This document shows, one piece after another, positions 1 through 6,905 of a stretch of 12,826 nucleotides of DNA. The DNA lies in assembly GCA_022428185.1 (NCBI GenBank), contig JAKMCZ010000285.1:1-12826 (forward strand). The letters are read 5' to 3'. How positions within the stretch are numbered: position 1 is the first letter of the stretch; each line of letters begins with the position of its first letter. This stretch comes from Alphaproteobacteria bacterium (GTDB lineage Bacteria > Pseudomonadota > Alphaproteobacteria > RS24). The notes beneath the pieces were generated by a model that saw only the letters and a list, made by a program, of their open reading frames with translations, made no database searches and had not been told where the DNA came from. Both the position numbers and the translations under genes were made by a program.

Positions 1-852
1 CACCGTCTCGATAATCTGAGCACCGGCGCGTTTGGCGCGCGCCGACAAATCATGCATGCGGGCTTGCATGGCATCATGCACCAACAAGCGCCCCTTGTTT
101 TTCATCTGCGCCGCCATTGCCAAAGCCTTGCCCCCGGCTCCGGCGCAAAAATCCATCACGGTTTCAAACGGCGCGGCAGCCGTTATGTGAGCCACGGCTT
201 GTGCGCCCGCATCTTGCACCTCAACCAAGCCGTTTTGATATGCTGCGCTGGTGATGATTTGCGCTGTCCCCGAGACGCGAAACGCGCCGTCAATATGGGG
301 GTGCAGATTGGTCTCCACACCGTCTTGGCGCAACGCCGCCTGCGCGCTCTCGCAGTCGCCCTTTAGCAAATTAACCCGCAAATCAAGCGGCGCGCGCGCT
401 TGCATGGCGCGCAATACCGCATCGGTTTCATCGCCCAATTGCGTCTCAATATCGCCCAACAGCCAATCGGGAACAGATAAACTCGCGGCACGGTCTTCAG
501 AAGCGTTTTGTGCCGCATGGGTCAGCGTTTTTTCATCAGCCGCCGAAATCGGTGGTGGCCCATACTGACTGCCATCGGCCAGTTGCAGAACATCATCAAT
601 CGGCATACCGGTCAGTAAATGCGTTGCCAGCATGGTCACCAAAAGCGGCTCATCGCTGCCCAGCCGCCCGGTCAGCGCCCCGTAATGCCTTAAAATGGCA
701 AACAGCCTGTCGGAAATATCGCGACGGTCTTTCGAACCCGCATAGCGATTTTGTCGCCCCCATTTTTGCATTAGGCGGTCAGCCGGTTGACGCTCGCTCA
801 AGGCTAGCGGCAGGAGTTCCGAAATGGTTTTGAGGCGAGCGGCGGGGCGCAC
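1..852 (-). CDS. rsmB: RsmB-like 16S rRNA cytosine-C5 methyltransferase (C-terminus off window)
   Basis: 284 codons of an open frame run off the left edge. The frame reads GTG-CGC-CCC-GCC (MRPAARLK), then a helical NusB-like N-terminal region with RQPADRL and WGRQNRYAGSKDRR, close to what alphaproteobacterial RsmB proteins carry. A Rossmann SAM-binding motif I, DFCAGAGGK, is at residues 234-242. The family methylates C5 of a cytosine in 16S rRNA (C967 in E. coli) with S-adenosylmethionine. Its two catalytic cysteines lie past the visible part, so catalytic competence cannot be checked here. The GTG at 852-850 shares one base with the guaB stop (TAGTG), which implies translational coupling and decides the start. 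An internal ATG at 771 would remove 27 conserved-looking residues and is less likely. A generic RsmB/RsmF/NOP2 relative is the main alternative. Family call is firm, exact target less so. Confidence 0.88.
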   Translation of the reverse strand, partial: MRPAARLKTISELLPLALSERQPADRLMQKWGRQNRYAGSKDRRDISDRLFAILRHYGALTGRLGSDEPLLVTMLATHLLTGMPIDDVLQLADGSQYGPPPISAADEKTLTHAAQNASEDRAASLSVPDWLLGDIETQLGDETDAVLRAMQARAPLDLRVNLLKGDCESAQAALRQDGVETNLHPHIDGAFRVSGTAQIITSAAYQNGLVEVQDAGAQAVAHITAAAPFETVMDFCAGAGGKALAMAAQMKNKGRLLVHDAMQARMHDLSARAKRAGAQIIETV

Positions 853-2315
853 TAGTTTTTACCGGACCCCGGATAATTCGGTGCTTCGCGGGTTATCGTG
901 ACATCATGGACATGACTTTCGACCAAAGAGGCCGATGTCATACGAACAAATTTGGCTCGCTGGTGCAAATCGGCAATCGTCGCCGAGCCGGTATAGCCCA
1001 TCGCGGCGCGCAGACCGCCGACCAGTTGATGCACCACCTGCTCGACCGGCCCTTTGAACGGGATTTGGCCCTCAATGCCTTCCGGCACCAGCTTATGCGT
1101 CTCCGAAATATCTTGCTGAAAATAGCGGTCAGCCGAGCCGCGCGCCATTGCGCCCACAGACCCCATGCCACGATAAGCTTTATAGCTGCGCCCTTGATAG
1201 AGAAACACTTCGCCCGGACTTTCAGCCGTTCCAGCCAATAGCGACCCGACCATGACGCAGCTTGCACCCGCCGCCATCGCCTTTGCCAAATCGCCCGAAT
1301 ATTTAATGCCGCCATCGGCAATCACCGGAACATCGGCATTCGCGGCCGCTTCGACGGCGTCCATAATGGCGGTTAGCTGCGGCACGCCGACACCGGCGAC
1401 CACCCGCGTTGTGCAAATCGAGCCCGGCCCGATACCGACTTTAATCGCGTCCGCGCCGGCATCAATCAAGGCCTGCGCGCCATCTTTAGTGGCAACATTG
1501 CCGGCCATAACCTGTATCGAATTTGACAGCGATTTGATGCGCGACACCGCCTCGCCAACCCGTTCAGAATGACCATGCGCCGTATCAACAACGACAAGGT
1601 CAACACCCGCATCAATCAACGCTTCAGTGCGGGCAAAGCCGTCATCACCAACGGTTGTCGCAGCAGCTACGCGCAAGCGACCCTGATCGTCTTTGGCCGC
1701 ATTGGGGTGCAATTGCGCCTTTTCCATATCTTTGACGGTAATCAAACCGACACAATGATAGTCATCATCGACCACCAATAATTTCTCAATGCGGTGCTGG
1801 TGCAAAAGCCGCTTGGCTTCTTCTTGCCCGACCGCTTCTTGCACAGTGATGAGGTTTTCATGCGTCATCAGTTCAGACACTTTTTGCGCCGGATTAGAAG
1901 CGAAACGGACATCGCGATTGGTCAATATGCCGACCAGCTTGCCGCCCTTCTCTGTCACCGGCACGCCGGAAATATTGTTTTCGGTCATTAAATCCAATGC
2001 TTCAGAAAGCTTGGCATCGGGCGAAATGGTCAATGGATTAACCACCATACCGCTTTCAAATTTCTTCACTTTGGGAACTTCGGCATCTTGTTCATCGGGC
2101 GTTAAATTGCGGTGCAAAACGCCAATGCCTCCGGCTTGCGCCATGGCAATCGCCATTTCGCTTTCGGTCACCGTATCCATCGCCGCCGATAAAAGCGGGA
2201 TACCAAGATGTATCGATTTGGTAATTTTAGTGGCGGTATCTACTTCGGTCGGCAATACGCTCGAGCTTGCTGGCTCAAGCAGCACGTCATCAAAAGTCAG
2301 GGCTTCGCGGAACAT
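852..2315 (-). CDS. guaB: IMP dehydrogenase
   Basis: Full-length, 487 residues, the usual bacterial size. It oxidises IMP to XMP with NAD+, the committed step of GMP synthesis in the cytosol. The N-terminus REALTFDDVLL and the (beta/alpha)8 barrel frame an inserted CBS-domain pair at about residues 94-200. The catalytic cysteine loop GIGPGSICTTR is at 295-304, with Cys301 as nucleophile. The mobile flap GSADRYFQ at 393-400 carries the Arg397-Tyr398 pair that activates water. The NAD/IMP barrel motifs VIADGGIKYSGD and MVGSLLAGT are intact. The ATG at 2315 has a GAGAGG Shine-Dalgarno 9 nt upstream, and that sequence can be paired in a small hairpin. The gene follows rlmE after 114 bp and overlaps the rsmB start by 1 bp. 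GMP reductase, the closest relative, lacks this CBS arrangement. Confidence 0.97.
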   Translation of the reverse strand: MFREALTFDDVLLEPASSSVLPTEVDTATKITKSIHLGIPLLSAAMDTVTESEMAIAMAQAGGIGVLHRNLTPDEQDAEVPKVKKFESGMVVNPLTISPDAKLSEALDLMTENNISGVPVTEKGGKLVGILTNRDVRFASNPAQKVSELMTHENLITVQEAVGQEEAKRLLHQHRIEKLLVVDDDYHCVGLITVKDMEKAQLHPNAAKDDQGRLRVAAATTVGDDGFARTEALIDAGVDLVVVDTAHGHSERVGEAVSRIKSLSNSIQVMAGNVATKDGAQALIDAGADAIKVGIGPGSICTTRVVAGVGVPQLTAIMDAVEAAANADVPVIADGGIKYSGDLAKAMAAGASCVMVGSLLAGTAESPGEVFLYQGRSYKAYRGMGSVGAMARGSADRYFQQDISETHKLVPEGIEGQIPFKGPVEQVVHQLVGGLRAAMGYTGSATIADLHQRAKFVRMTSASLVESHVHDVTITREAPNYPGSGKN

Positions 2316-2429
2316 CAGTCAAATCCTCTCGCTGAGAGATGTGTTTGACGATTTCCTGTATCACCATTGTGGCGGGTTTGGCAAAGAATATCTGCATATA
2401 TCGGAAAACTGCCGTTTTTGTCGCAGGTG
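2316..2429 (-). promoter_or_regulatory. rlmE-guaB intergenic leader with possible promoter
   Basis: This 114-bp gap has no gene. On the minus strand there is a weak sigma70-like pair, TTGCCA then 16 nt then GATACA, followed by the guaB Shine-Dalgarno. I see no GC-rich hairpin with a T-tract that would end rlmE transcription. The gap could therefore hold an internal guaB promoter inside an otherwise continuous operon. The promoter match is weak. Confidence 0.3.
2325..2338 (-). promoter_or_regulatory. guaB: Hairpin overlapping the guaB ribosome binding site
   Basis: On the minus strand CTCTC-AGC-GAGAG forms a perfect 5-bp stem with a 3-nt loop. Its right arm is the Shine-Dalgarno GAGAGG, 9 nt before the ATG. 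Folding would partly hide the ribosome binding site. Such short stems also arise by chance, so a regulatory role is inference. Confidence 0.35.
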
Positions 2430-3158
2430 TTAGCCCTTAAAATCGCGCGCAATGACATAGAGTTCGACTGATTCCTTACGACTCGATTTCGGCTTCATAT
2501 GCATCACATTGCCGAAACGGCTTTTCAAATCATTCAAAAGCGTGCCCGATGTGCCACCCTGAAACACTTTGGCGCAAAACGCCCCGCCCGGTTTCAACGC
2601 TTCAAAAGCAAACCAAGCGGAAGCTTCCGCCAGTGCCATGGTTCGTAAATGGTCGGTCTGGCGATGACCGGTCAGCGGCGCGGCCATATCAGACATGACG
2701 ATATCGGCGCGGCGTCCAGCCAGCTCGCGCACCAATTCAGGCGCTTTATCATCGAGAAAATCGAGCTTCAAAAAGGACACACCGGCAATCGGTTCCATAT
2801 CCTGAATATCAATCGCAGCGACAAACCCTTTATCGGTTTTTGCGCCAAGTCGTTGCGCCGCCACTTGCGCCCAACCGCCCGGCGCGCTGCCCAAATCAAT
2901 CGCACAGCCGCCCGGTTTGAAAAACTTAAAACGGTCGTCCATTTCAAGAATTTTATAGGCGGCGCGCGACCGATAGCCGTCTTTCTTCGCCGCCGCGACA
3001 TAGGGATCGTTTAATTGCCGTTCGAGCCAGCGGGTCGATGATAATTTTCGTCCCCGCGCCGTTTTCACGCGCTCGCGCATGCGGTCACCACGACGCTGCC
3101 CATCGCCGACCCCGACGCCGGTTTTGCCTGAACCTGATTTACCCGATTTCTTGCTCAT
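2430..3158 (-). CDS. rlmE: 23S rRNA (uridine-2'-O) methyltransferase, RlmE/FtsJ
   Basis: 242 residues; the E. coli protein has 209. It transfers a methyl group from SAM to the 2'-OH of U2552 in the 23S A-loop, a late step in 50S assembly. The Rossmann motif AIDLGSAPGGWAQVA is at 86-100. The K-D-K-E catalytic tetrad of the family is all visible: Lys69 (SRAAYK), Asp157 (MSDMAAP), Lys197 (FCAKVFQGG) and Glu232 (SVELYVIA). The first 45 residues are Lys/Arg/Gly/Ser-rich and probably disordered, an extension common in alphaproteobacterial copies and likely to contact RNA. The ATG overlaps the gppA stop as ATGA with only a weak Shine-Dalgarno, which points to translational coupling. Confidence 0.95.
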   Translation of the reverse strand: MSKKSGKSGSGKTGVGVGDGQRRGDRMRERVKTARGRKLSSTRWLERQLNDPYVAAAKKDGYRSRAAYKILEMDDRFKFFKPGGCAIDLGSAPGGWAQVAAQRLGAKTDKGFVAAIDIQDMEPIAGVSFLKLDFLDDKAPELVRELAGRRADIVMSDMAAPLTGHRQTDHLRTMALAEASAWFAFEALKPGGAFCAKVFQGGTSGTLLNDLKSRFGNVMHMKPKSSRKESVELYVIARDFKG

Positions 3159-4279
3159 TTACTTGGCCCGCCAGAACGCCCACGCTGCTGATTATTCACC
3201 GCTTTATTTGTTCTGCGGCGACCGCGTCGCCGATTGTCGCTGCGTATCATGCGCATCAACAAGCCTTCGCGTAGCCCCCTATCAGCAACCGAAAACTTGT
3301 CGACCGGCCAGCGCAGATAAATCGCTTCCAAGACCGCACAACCGGCAAGCACCAAATCGGCGCGCTGTTTGCCGATGCATGGATTTTCACCAAGCTGCTC
3401 TCGGCTCAATTGGCGTAAATCACCAATCACGCCGGTAATGTCTTGCGAGGAAATCGTGCAGCCATCGACAACATTGCGGTCATATTTTGCCAGCCCCAAT
3501 TGCACCGCCGCCAGCGTTGTCACGGTTCCTGATGTGCCGATAATTTGCAGGCGGCTCATATCAGTGATGTCGGTTTGGCGGTCCATAAAGTTTTTCAGCC
3601 GCATCTCCGACTCCGCCAGCATGCCCGCATAGCCATGCTCGTGAGGGCCTTCACCGGCATGACGCTCGGCCAAGCGCACAACGCCGAGCGGCAGACTGTC
3701 GCTATCGACCAATTTGAAAAATCCATTGGGCTGCTTTGTCGAGCGGCTGACTTCCGTCGAGCCGCCGCCAATATCGAATAAAATAATGTCATCGACGTCG
3801 GGATTAAATAACGACCCGCAGCCAATCGCTGCCAATTCCGCCTCGGCCTTGCCGTCAATAATCTCAAGACGCAGACCGGTTTCGCGTTTTACCCGTTGGA
3901 TAAATTCCGGCCCGTTATCGGCATCACGACACGCCTCAGTCGCCACGCAGCGTATACGGCCGATTTTAGCACGGCGAATTTTTGACGCGCATATCCGCAA
4001 AGCGGCAATCGTGCGCTCCATCGCTTGTTCCGAAAGCTTGCCCGAACGCTCCAGCCCCTCGCCCAGTCGCACGATGCGCGAAAACCCATCGCGCACCAAA
4101 AACCCGCCACCGCCGTCATGCTCAACAATCAGCAGGCGGCAATTATTGGTGCCGAGATCCAGCGCGGCGTAAAATCGACGATTTGTATTTTTGCGGCGAC
4201 CGGCGTTTTTGGATTTGGATGGCCGACCCCTATTCGGGGCAGCAGACGCATTTGGCGCAGAACGTGACTCTTCAGACAT
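3155..4279 (-). CDS. gppA: Ppx/GppA family phosphatase (exopolyphosphatase or pppGpp phosphatase)
   Basis: 374 residues from the chosen ATG. The family hydrolyses the terminal phosphate of polyphosphate and/or converts pppGpp to ppGpp, using an actin-like ASKHA fold. Visible signatures are phosphate-1 LDLGTNNCRL (40-49), FSRIVRLGEGL (66-76), VATEACRDADN (112-122), which holds the likely catalytic Glu115, phosphate-2 DIGGGSTE (169-176), GTSGT (248-252) and ADRGLREGLL (332-341). It lacks the C-terminal HD-like domain of the roughly 500-residue E. coli Ppx and GppA. Both ends are strongly basic: about 35 residues of GRPSKSKNAGRRKN type before the fold, and an Arg-rich tail after residue 347. The ATG at 4279 has GGAG 6 nt upstream. 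An in-frame TTG at 4324 adds 15 residues but has no ribosome binding site. Sequence does not separate Ppx from GppA activity. Confidence 0.9.
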   Translation of the reverse strand: MSEESRSAPNASAAPNRGRPSKSKNAGRRKNTNRRFYAALDLGTNNCRLLIVEHDGGGGFLVRDGFSRIVRLGEGLERSGKLSEQAMERTIAALRICASKIRRAKIGRIRCVATEACRDADNGPEFIQRVKRETGLRLEIIDGKAEAELAAIGCGSLFNPDVDDIILFDIGGGSTEVSRSTKQPNGFFKLVDSDSLPLGVVRLAERHAGEGPHEHGYAGMLAESEMRLKNFMDRQTDITDMSRLQIIGTSGTVTTLAAVQLGLAKYDRNVVDGCTISSQDITGVIGDLRQLSREQLGENPCIGKQRADLVLAGCAVLEAIYLRWPVDKFSVADRGLREGLLMRMIRSDNRRRGRRRTNKAVNNQQRGRSGGPSK

Positions 4280-4285
4280 AATTTT

Positions 4286-4289
4286 CTCC
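4286..4289 (-). promoter_or_regulatory. gppA: Shine-Dalgarno that decides the gppA start
   Basis: On the minus strand GGAG lies 6 nt before the ATG at 4279. The longer in-frame TTG start at 4324 has nothing comparable. This supports the 374-residue product. Confidence 0.7.
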
Positions 4290-4324
4290 AGCCGACGAAT
4301 CGGAGCGGACAAGCCGTTGGTCAA

Positions 4325-4352
4325 AAAATAGCAATGACACGAAAAAACGCAA
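4325..4352 (-). promoter_or_regulatory. Candidate sigma70-type promoter for the gppA operon
   Basis: On the minus strand TTGCGT (4352-4347) and TATTTT (4330-4325) are separated by 16 nt. This would place the transcription start near 4318, about 40 nt before the gppA ATG. The region is AT-rich, so chance matches are easy and confidence is modest. Confidence 0.35.
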
Positions 4353-4366
4353 ACAGTTAAAAAACA

Positions 4367-4372
4367 TATGAT
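4367..4372 (+). promoter_or_regulatory. Candidate -10 element for the plus-strand operon
   Basis: TATGAT matches the -10 consensus at five of six bases, in the divergent gap between gppA and the dioxygenase gene. No convincing -35 hexamer lies 16-18 nt upstream, so an activator would be needed if it is used. Transcription would begin near 4379 and give a leader of about 45 nt that contains the hairpin at 4393-4424. Confidence 0.25.
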
Positions 4373-4392
4373 TTCTTTCCCCGAATTTGGTT

Positions 4393-4424
4393 AAATCCCC
4401 GTCAATAAACAGCGGAGGGGATTT
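4393..4424 (+). promoter_or_regulatory. 8-bp inverted repeat masking the dioxygenase Shine-Dalgarno and TTG start
   Basis: AAATCCCC (4393-4400) and GGGGATTT (4417-4424) are perfect reverse complements with a 16-nt loop. The right arm contains the 3' part of the Shine-Dalgarno GGAGGGG (4414-4420) and ends on the first base of the TTG start codon. In RNA this would be a stem that blocks initiation. In DNA it could instead be an operator half-site pair. Both roles are inference. Confidence 0.5.
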
Positions 4425-5329
4425 TGAAGAACGCTGACGCACATAAACCGTTAGACGCGGCACTCGCCGCCTCTGTTCTGCCGTATCTCGGTGGGCGCAG
4501 TTTTGAAACGGCGTTTGCCGATTTCGAGCGCGACGGATACATCGTGTTTGAAAATCTTCTATCCGACACCGACATTGCGCGCGTGCGCGATGCGCTCAAA
4601 CCCTATTTCGATTTACAAAGACCGGGCCGCAATGATTTTGAAGGCCTGAAATCAAACCGCGAATATGCGCTGCTGTCGAAAGGCGATGTTTTTGCCGAGC
4701 TGGCAATTCATCCGCTGGCCTTGGCCTTCGCCGAATATGACATGGGTAAAAGCTGCATTTTATCGGCTTTCTTAGCCATTCAACTGCACCCGGGTGAAAC
4801 CGTGCAGCCCTGGCATTGCGATGATGACCATTGCCGTTTAGGGCGACCGCGCCCGCCGTTTCAGTTGAGTGCATTTTGGACGATTGACGAAACCACGGAA
4901 GAAAACGGTGCCACTGAAGTCATTCCCGGCAGTCATTTATGGGACCAGACAATGGGCAATGACTTGCTCAACAGCAATGCGTTCGAGCAGCGCGAGATTG
5001 GTGATATCAATATCGACCCCGCGCCGCGCGCCGATGCGATAAAGGTCACCATGCCCGCCGGTTCTTTAATGCTGGCGAAAGGCACGCTTTACCATCGCGG
5101 CGGAGCCAATAAATCGGACAGCACGCGGCTTATCCTAACGCCGCAATACAGCCCCGGCTGGGTGCGCCCGTTGGAAAACATGATTTTATCGACTCCGCCC
5201 GAAATCGCTGCTGATTTACCGCAGCGCGCGCGCGAGCTTATCGGTTATTCGATTCACCCGCCCTTTATGGGCTATGCAGACGGAGAACATCCGAAAAAGA
5301 CATTAGACCGGCAAATGGCCGGAAAATAG
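4424..5329 (+). CDS. PhyH-family Fe(II)/2-oxoglutarate dioxygenase
   Basis: 301 residues. It resembles phytanoyl-CoA dioxygenase family proteins, which hydroxylate a carbon using Fe(II), O2 and 2-oxoglutarate; substrates vary widely and this one is unknown. The double-stranded beta-helix core runs from about 110 to 245. The iron facial triad is His131 and Asp133 (QPWHCDDD) with His224 (GTLYHRGGANK). Arg235 in DSTRLIL is placed to bind 2-oxoglutarate. ENGATEVIPGSH at 160-171 is a typical PhyH loop. The C-terminal GYSIHPPFMGYADG resembles a bacterial PhyH subgroup that I know only by general resemblance. It starts at TTG with a strong GGAGGGG 5'-proximal signal, and no ATG lies in frame for the first 100 codons, so TTG is well supported. 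It leads the plus-strand cluster, and its stop overlaps the Shine-Dalgarno of metY. Confidence 0.85.
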   Translation: MKNADAHKPLDAALAASVLPYLGGRSFETAFADFERDGYIVFENLLSDTDIARVRDALKPYFDLQRPGRNDFEGLKSNREYALLSKGDVFAELAIHPLALAFAEYDMGKSCILSAFLAIQLHPGETVQPWHCDDDHCRLGRPRPPFQLSAFWTIDETTEENGATEVIPGSHLWDQTMGNDLLNSNAFEQREIGDINIDPAPRADAIKVTMPAGSLMLAKGTLYHRGGANKSDSTRLILTPQYSPGWVRPLENMILSTPPEIAADLPQRARELIGYSIHPPFMGYADGEHPKKTLDRQMAGK

Positions 5330-5338
5330 GAGTGTAAA

Positions 5339-6628
5339 ATGTCAGATATGAAAACAGAAACAGTATTGCTGCACGCCGGTTGGCGAGCTGATGAAACGAC
5401 CGGCTCAGTGGCTGTGCCGATTCACCAAACCACCAGCTATCAGTTCGACAGCACCGAACACGCAGCCAGCCTGTTCGCCCTCTCGGAATTGGGCAATATC
5501 TATACCCGCATCATGAACCCGACCAATGATGTGCTTGAGCAGCGCATCACTGCTTTGGAAGGCGGCGCCGCGTCGCTGGCCGTCGCTTCGGGGCAAACCG
5601 CCTCGACCATGGCAATTCAAAATATCGCCCGCGCCGGTGACAACATTGTGTCTTCGACCAATCTTTATGGCGGCACATGGAACCTGTTTGCCAATACGAT
5701 GAAAGATATGGGCATTGAGGTGCGCTTTGTTGACCCTGCTGATCCGCAAAATTTTGCCAATGCGATTGACAACAAAACCCGTGCTTTTTATGCCGAAACC
5801 TTGCCCAATCCGAAGCTCGAAGTTTTTCCGATTCAAGCCGTTGCCGATATCGGGCGCGCGCACGGTATTCCGCTGATTGTGGATAATACGGCAGCGCCGA
5901 TATTGTGCCGTCCGTTTGACCACGGCGCAGCGATTATCGTTTATTCAGCGACCAAATATATTGGCGGGCACGGCACCTCGGTTGGCGGTCTGATTGTCGA
6001 TAGCGGCAATTTTGACTGGGAAGCTGCGGGCGCAGAACGTCAACCGCTGCTAAACTCGCCCGACCCGTCTTATCACGGCGCGGTGTGGGTTGAGGCCGTC
6101 AAACCACTTGGCCCGATAGCCTATATTTTAAAAGCGCGCACCACTTTGCTGCGCGATTTGGGTGGTGCCATGTCACCGATGAACGCCTTCCAATTCTTGC
6201 AAGGCATGGAAACATTGGCCTTACGCATGCGCGCCCATTGTGAAAATGCAACAGCGGTTGCCGCTTGGTTGTCGAAACAAAAAGGCGTTACCAAAGTCAT
6301 TCACCCATCATTGATGGAAGGCGAGGCCAAAACGCGTGCCGATGCCGTGATGAATGGCGGCTATGGCGCGCTGATGGGTTTTGAACTGGAAGGCGGCGTA
6401 GAGGCCGGTAAGAAGTTCATCGACAATCTTGAATTGCTGTATCATGTCGCCAATATCGGCGATGCCCGCTCGCTCGCCATTCACCCGGCCAGCACCACGC
6501 ACAGTCAATTATCGGAAGAAGACCAAGCCGCATCAGGTGTAACGCCCGGCTATGTGCGCCTGTCTATCGGTATTGAGCATGTTGACGATATTATCGGAGA
6601 CATTGAGCAAGCTCTCAATAAAGTGTAG
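5339..6628 (+). CDS. metY: O-acetylhomoserine sulfhydrylase-type PLP enzyme (MetY-like)
   Basis: 429 residues, the length typical of MetY and longer than cystathionine gamma-synthases. The family makes homocysteine from O-acetylhomoserine and sulfide, or performs related gamma-replacements, in the cytosol. It is a fold-type I PLP enzyme of the Cys/Met metabolism group. Visible are SVAVPIHQTTSYQF (23-36), the phosphate-binding YTRIMNPTNDVLE (55-67), ASGQTA (84-89), Asp182 in VDNTAAP, which pairs with the pyridine nitrogen, and the PLP-binding Lys206 in YSATKYIGGHGT. DARSLAIHPASTTHSQL near 375-391 is the usual C-terminal motif. The ATG is preceded by AGGAG that overlaps the previous stop (TAGGAG). 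A second ATG three codons in is possible. Its place beside a dioxygenase and lipid-type oxidases is unusual for a methionine gene. Confidence 0.9.
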   Translation: MSDMKTETVLLHAGWRADETTGSVAVPIHQTTSYQFDSTEHAASLFALSELGNIYTRIMNPTNDVLEQRITALEGGAASLAVASGQTASTMAIQNIARAGDNIVSSTNLYGGTWNLFANTMKDMGIEVRFVDPADPQNFANAIDNKTRAFYAETLPNPKLEVFPIQAVADIGRAHGIPLIVDNTAAPILCRPFDHGAAIIVYSATKYIGGHGTSVGGLIVDSGNFDWEAAGAERQPLLNSPDPSYHGAVWVEAVKPLGPIAYILKARTTLLRDLGGAMSPMNAFQFLQGMETLALRMRAHCENATAVAAWLSKQKGVTKVIHPSLMEGEAKTRADAVMNGGYGALMGFELEGGVEAGKKFIDNLELLYHVANIGDARSLAIHPASTTHSQLSEEDQAASGVTPGYVRLSIGIEHVDDIIGDIEQALNKV

Positions 6629-6643
6629 AAAAATTAAGTTTAG

Positions 6644-6658
6644 GTGAATATATTTCAC
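6644..6658. promoter_or_regulatory. Inverted repeat GTGAA-N5-TTCAC
   Basis: Perfect 5-bp arms flank TATAT in the 43-nt gap between metY and the small membrane gene. The shape fits a dimeric regulator site of the general Crp/FNR or GntR size, but I cannot assign a family. It is not followed by a T-tract, so a terminator is unlikely. Confidence 0.3.
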
Positions 6659-6671
6659 GTCTTGAACAGTG

Positions 6672-6905
6672 ATGCCAACATTGCTAAAACACGGCATGGG
6701 AAAGCTTGTAGAAATTTTTTTGAAAATGCTGCCAGTGTGGTTCGGAATTGGTTTTCTTGGCCCGGTTTTGGCAGAGATATATCTGCGAACCCCGCTGCAC
6801 AATCTTGTATCAGTGCAAACGACATCTGAACAAGTTTACGGGGTCTGCATGGTATTTGGCGGGCTATATGGGCTATTCGCCTTTCGATTTGGGAGATGGG
6901 TATGA
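6672..6905 (+). CDS. Small two-helix membrane protein upstream of the desaturase
   Basis: 77 residues from the ATG at 6672; I do not recognise the family. Two hydrophobic stretches are visible, about 18-38 (MLPVWFGIGFLGPVLAEIY) and 56-73 (YGVCMVFGGLYGLFAF), separated by a polar loop of RTPLHNLVSVQTTSEQ type. The protein ends FRFGRWV. It would be an inner-membrane hairpin. Its TGA overlaps the desaturase ATG by 4 bp (ATGA), which is the best evidence that the frame is translated. A stop codon at 6663-6665 limits the start to GTG 6669, ATG 6672 or ATG 6696; none has a clear Shine-Dalgarno. A partner or stabiliser of the desaturase is a reasonable guess from position alone. Confidence 0.65.
   Translation: MPTLLKHGMGKLVEIFLKMLPVWFGIGFLGPVLAEIYLRTPLHNLVSVQTTSEQVYGVCMVFGGLYGLFAFRFGRWV
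6891..6895 (+). promoter_or_regulatory. Shine-Dalgarno that decides the desaturase start
   Basis: GGGAG lies 6 nt before the ATG at 6902 but directly abuts the ATG at 6896, which is too close to serve it. The 6902 start also makes the ATGA overlap with the upstream gene. The true product is therefore two residues shorter than the longest frame. Confidence 0.75.

Noticed and set aside
52..833. Three overlapping plus-strand open frames at the left edge.
   Set aside because: They lie opposite rsmB, whose minus-strand reading carries a clear SAM motif and family N-terminus.
1789..2433. 214-codon plus-strand open frame antisense to guaB.
   Set aside because: Fully explained as a shadow of guaB; no domain signature, Ser/Cys-rich composition typical of antisense reading.
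4280..4324. N-terminal 15-codon extension of gppA from an in-frame TTG at 4324.
   Set aside because: No ribosome binding site before the TTG, while the ATG at 4279 has GGAG at ideal spacing; the extension also lies just past the candidate -10 element.
6629..6671. A rho-independent terminator after metY.
   Set aside because: The only inverted repeat has AT-rich 5-bp arms and no following T-tract.
6896..6901. Desaturase start at the first ATG, 6896.
   Set aside because: The Shine-Dalgarno directly abuts it; the ATG at 6902 has correct spacing and the ATGA overlap.
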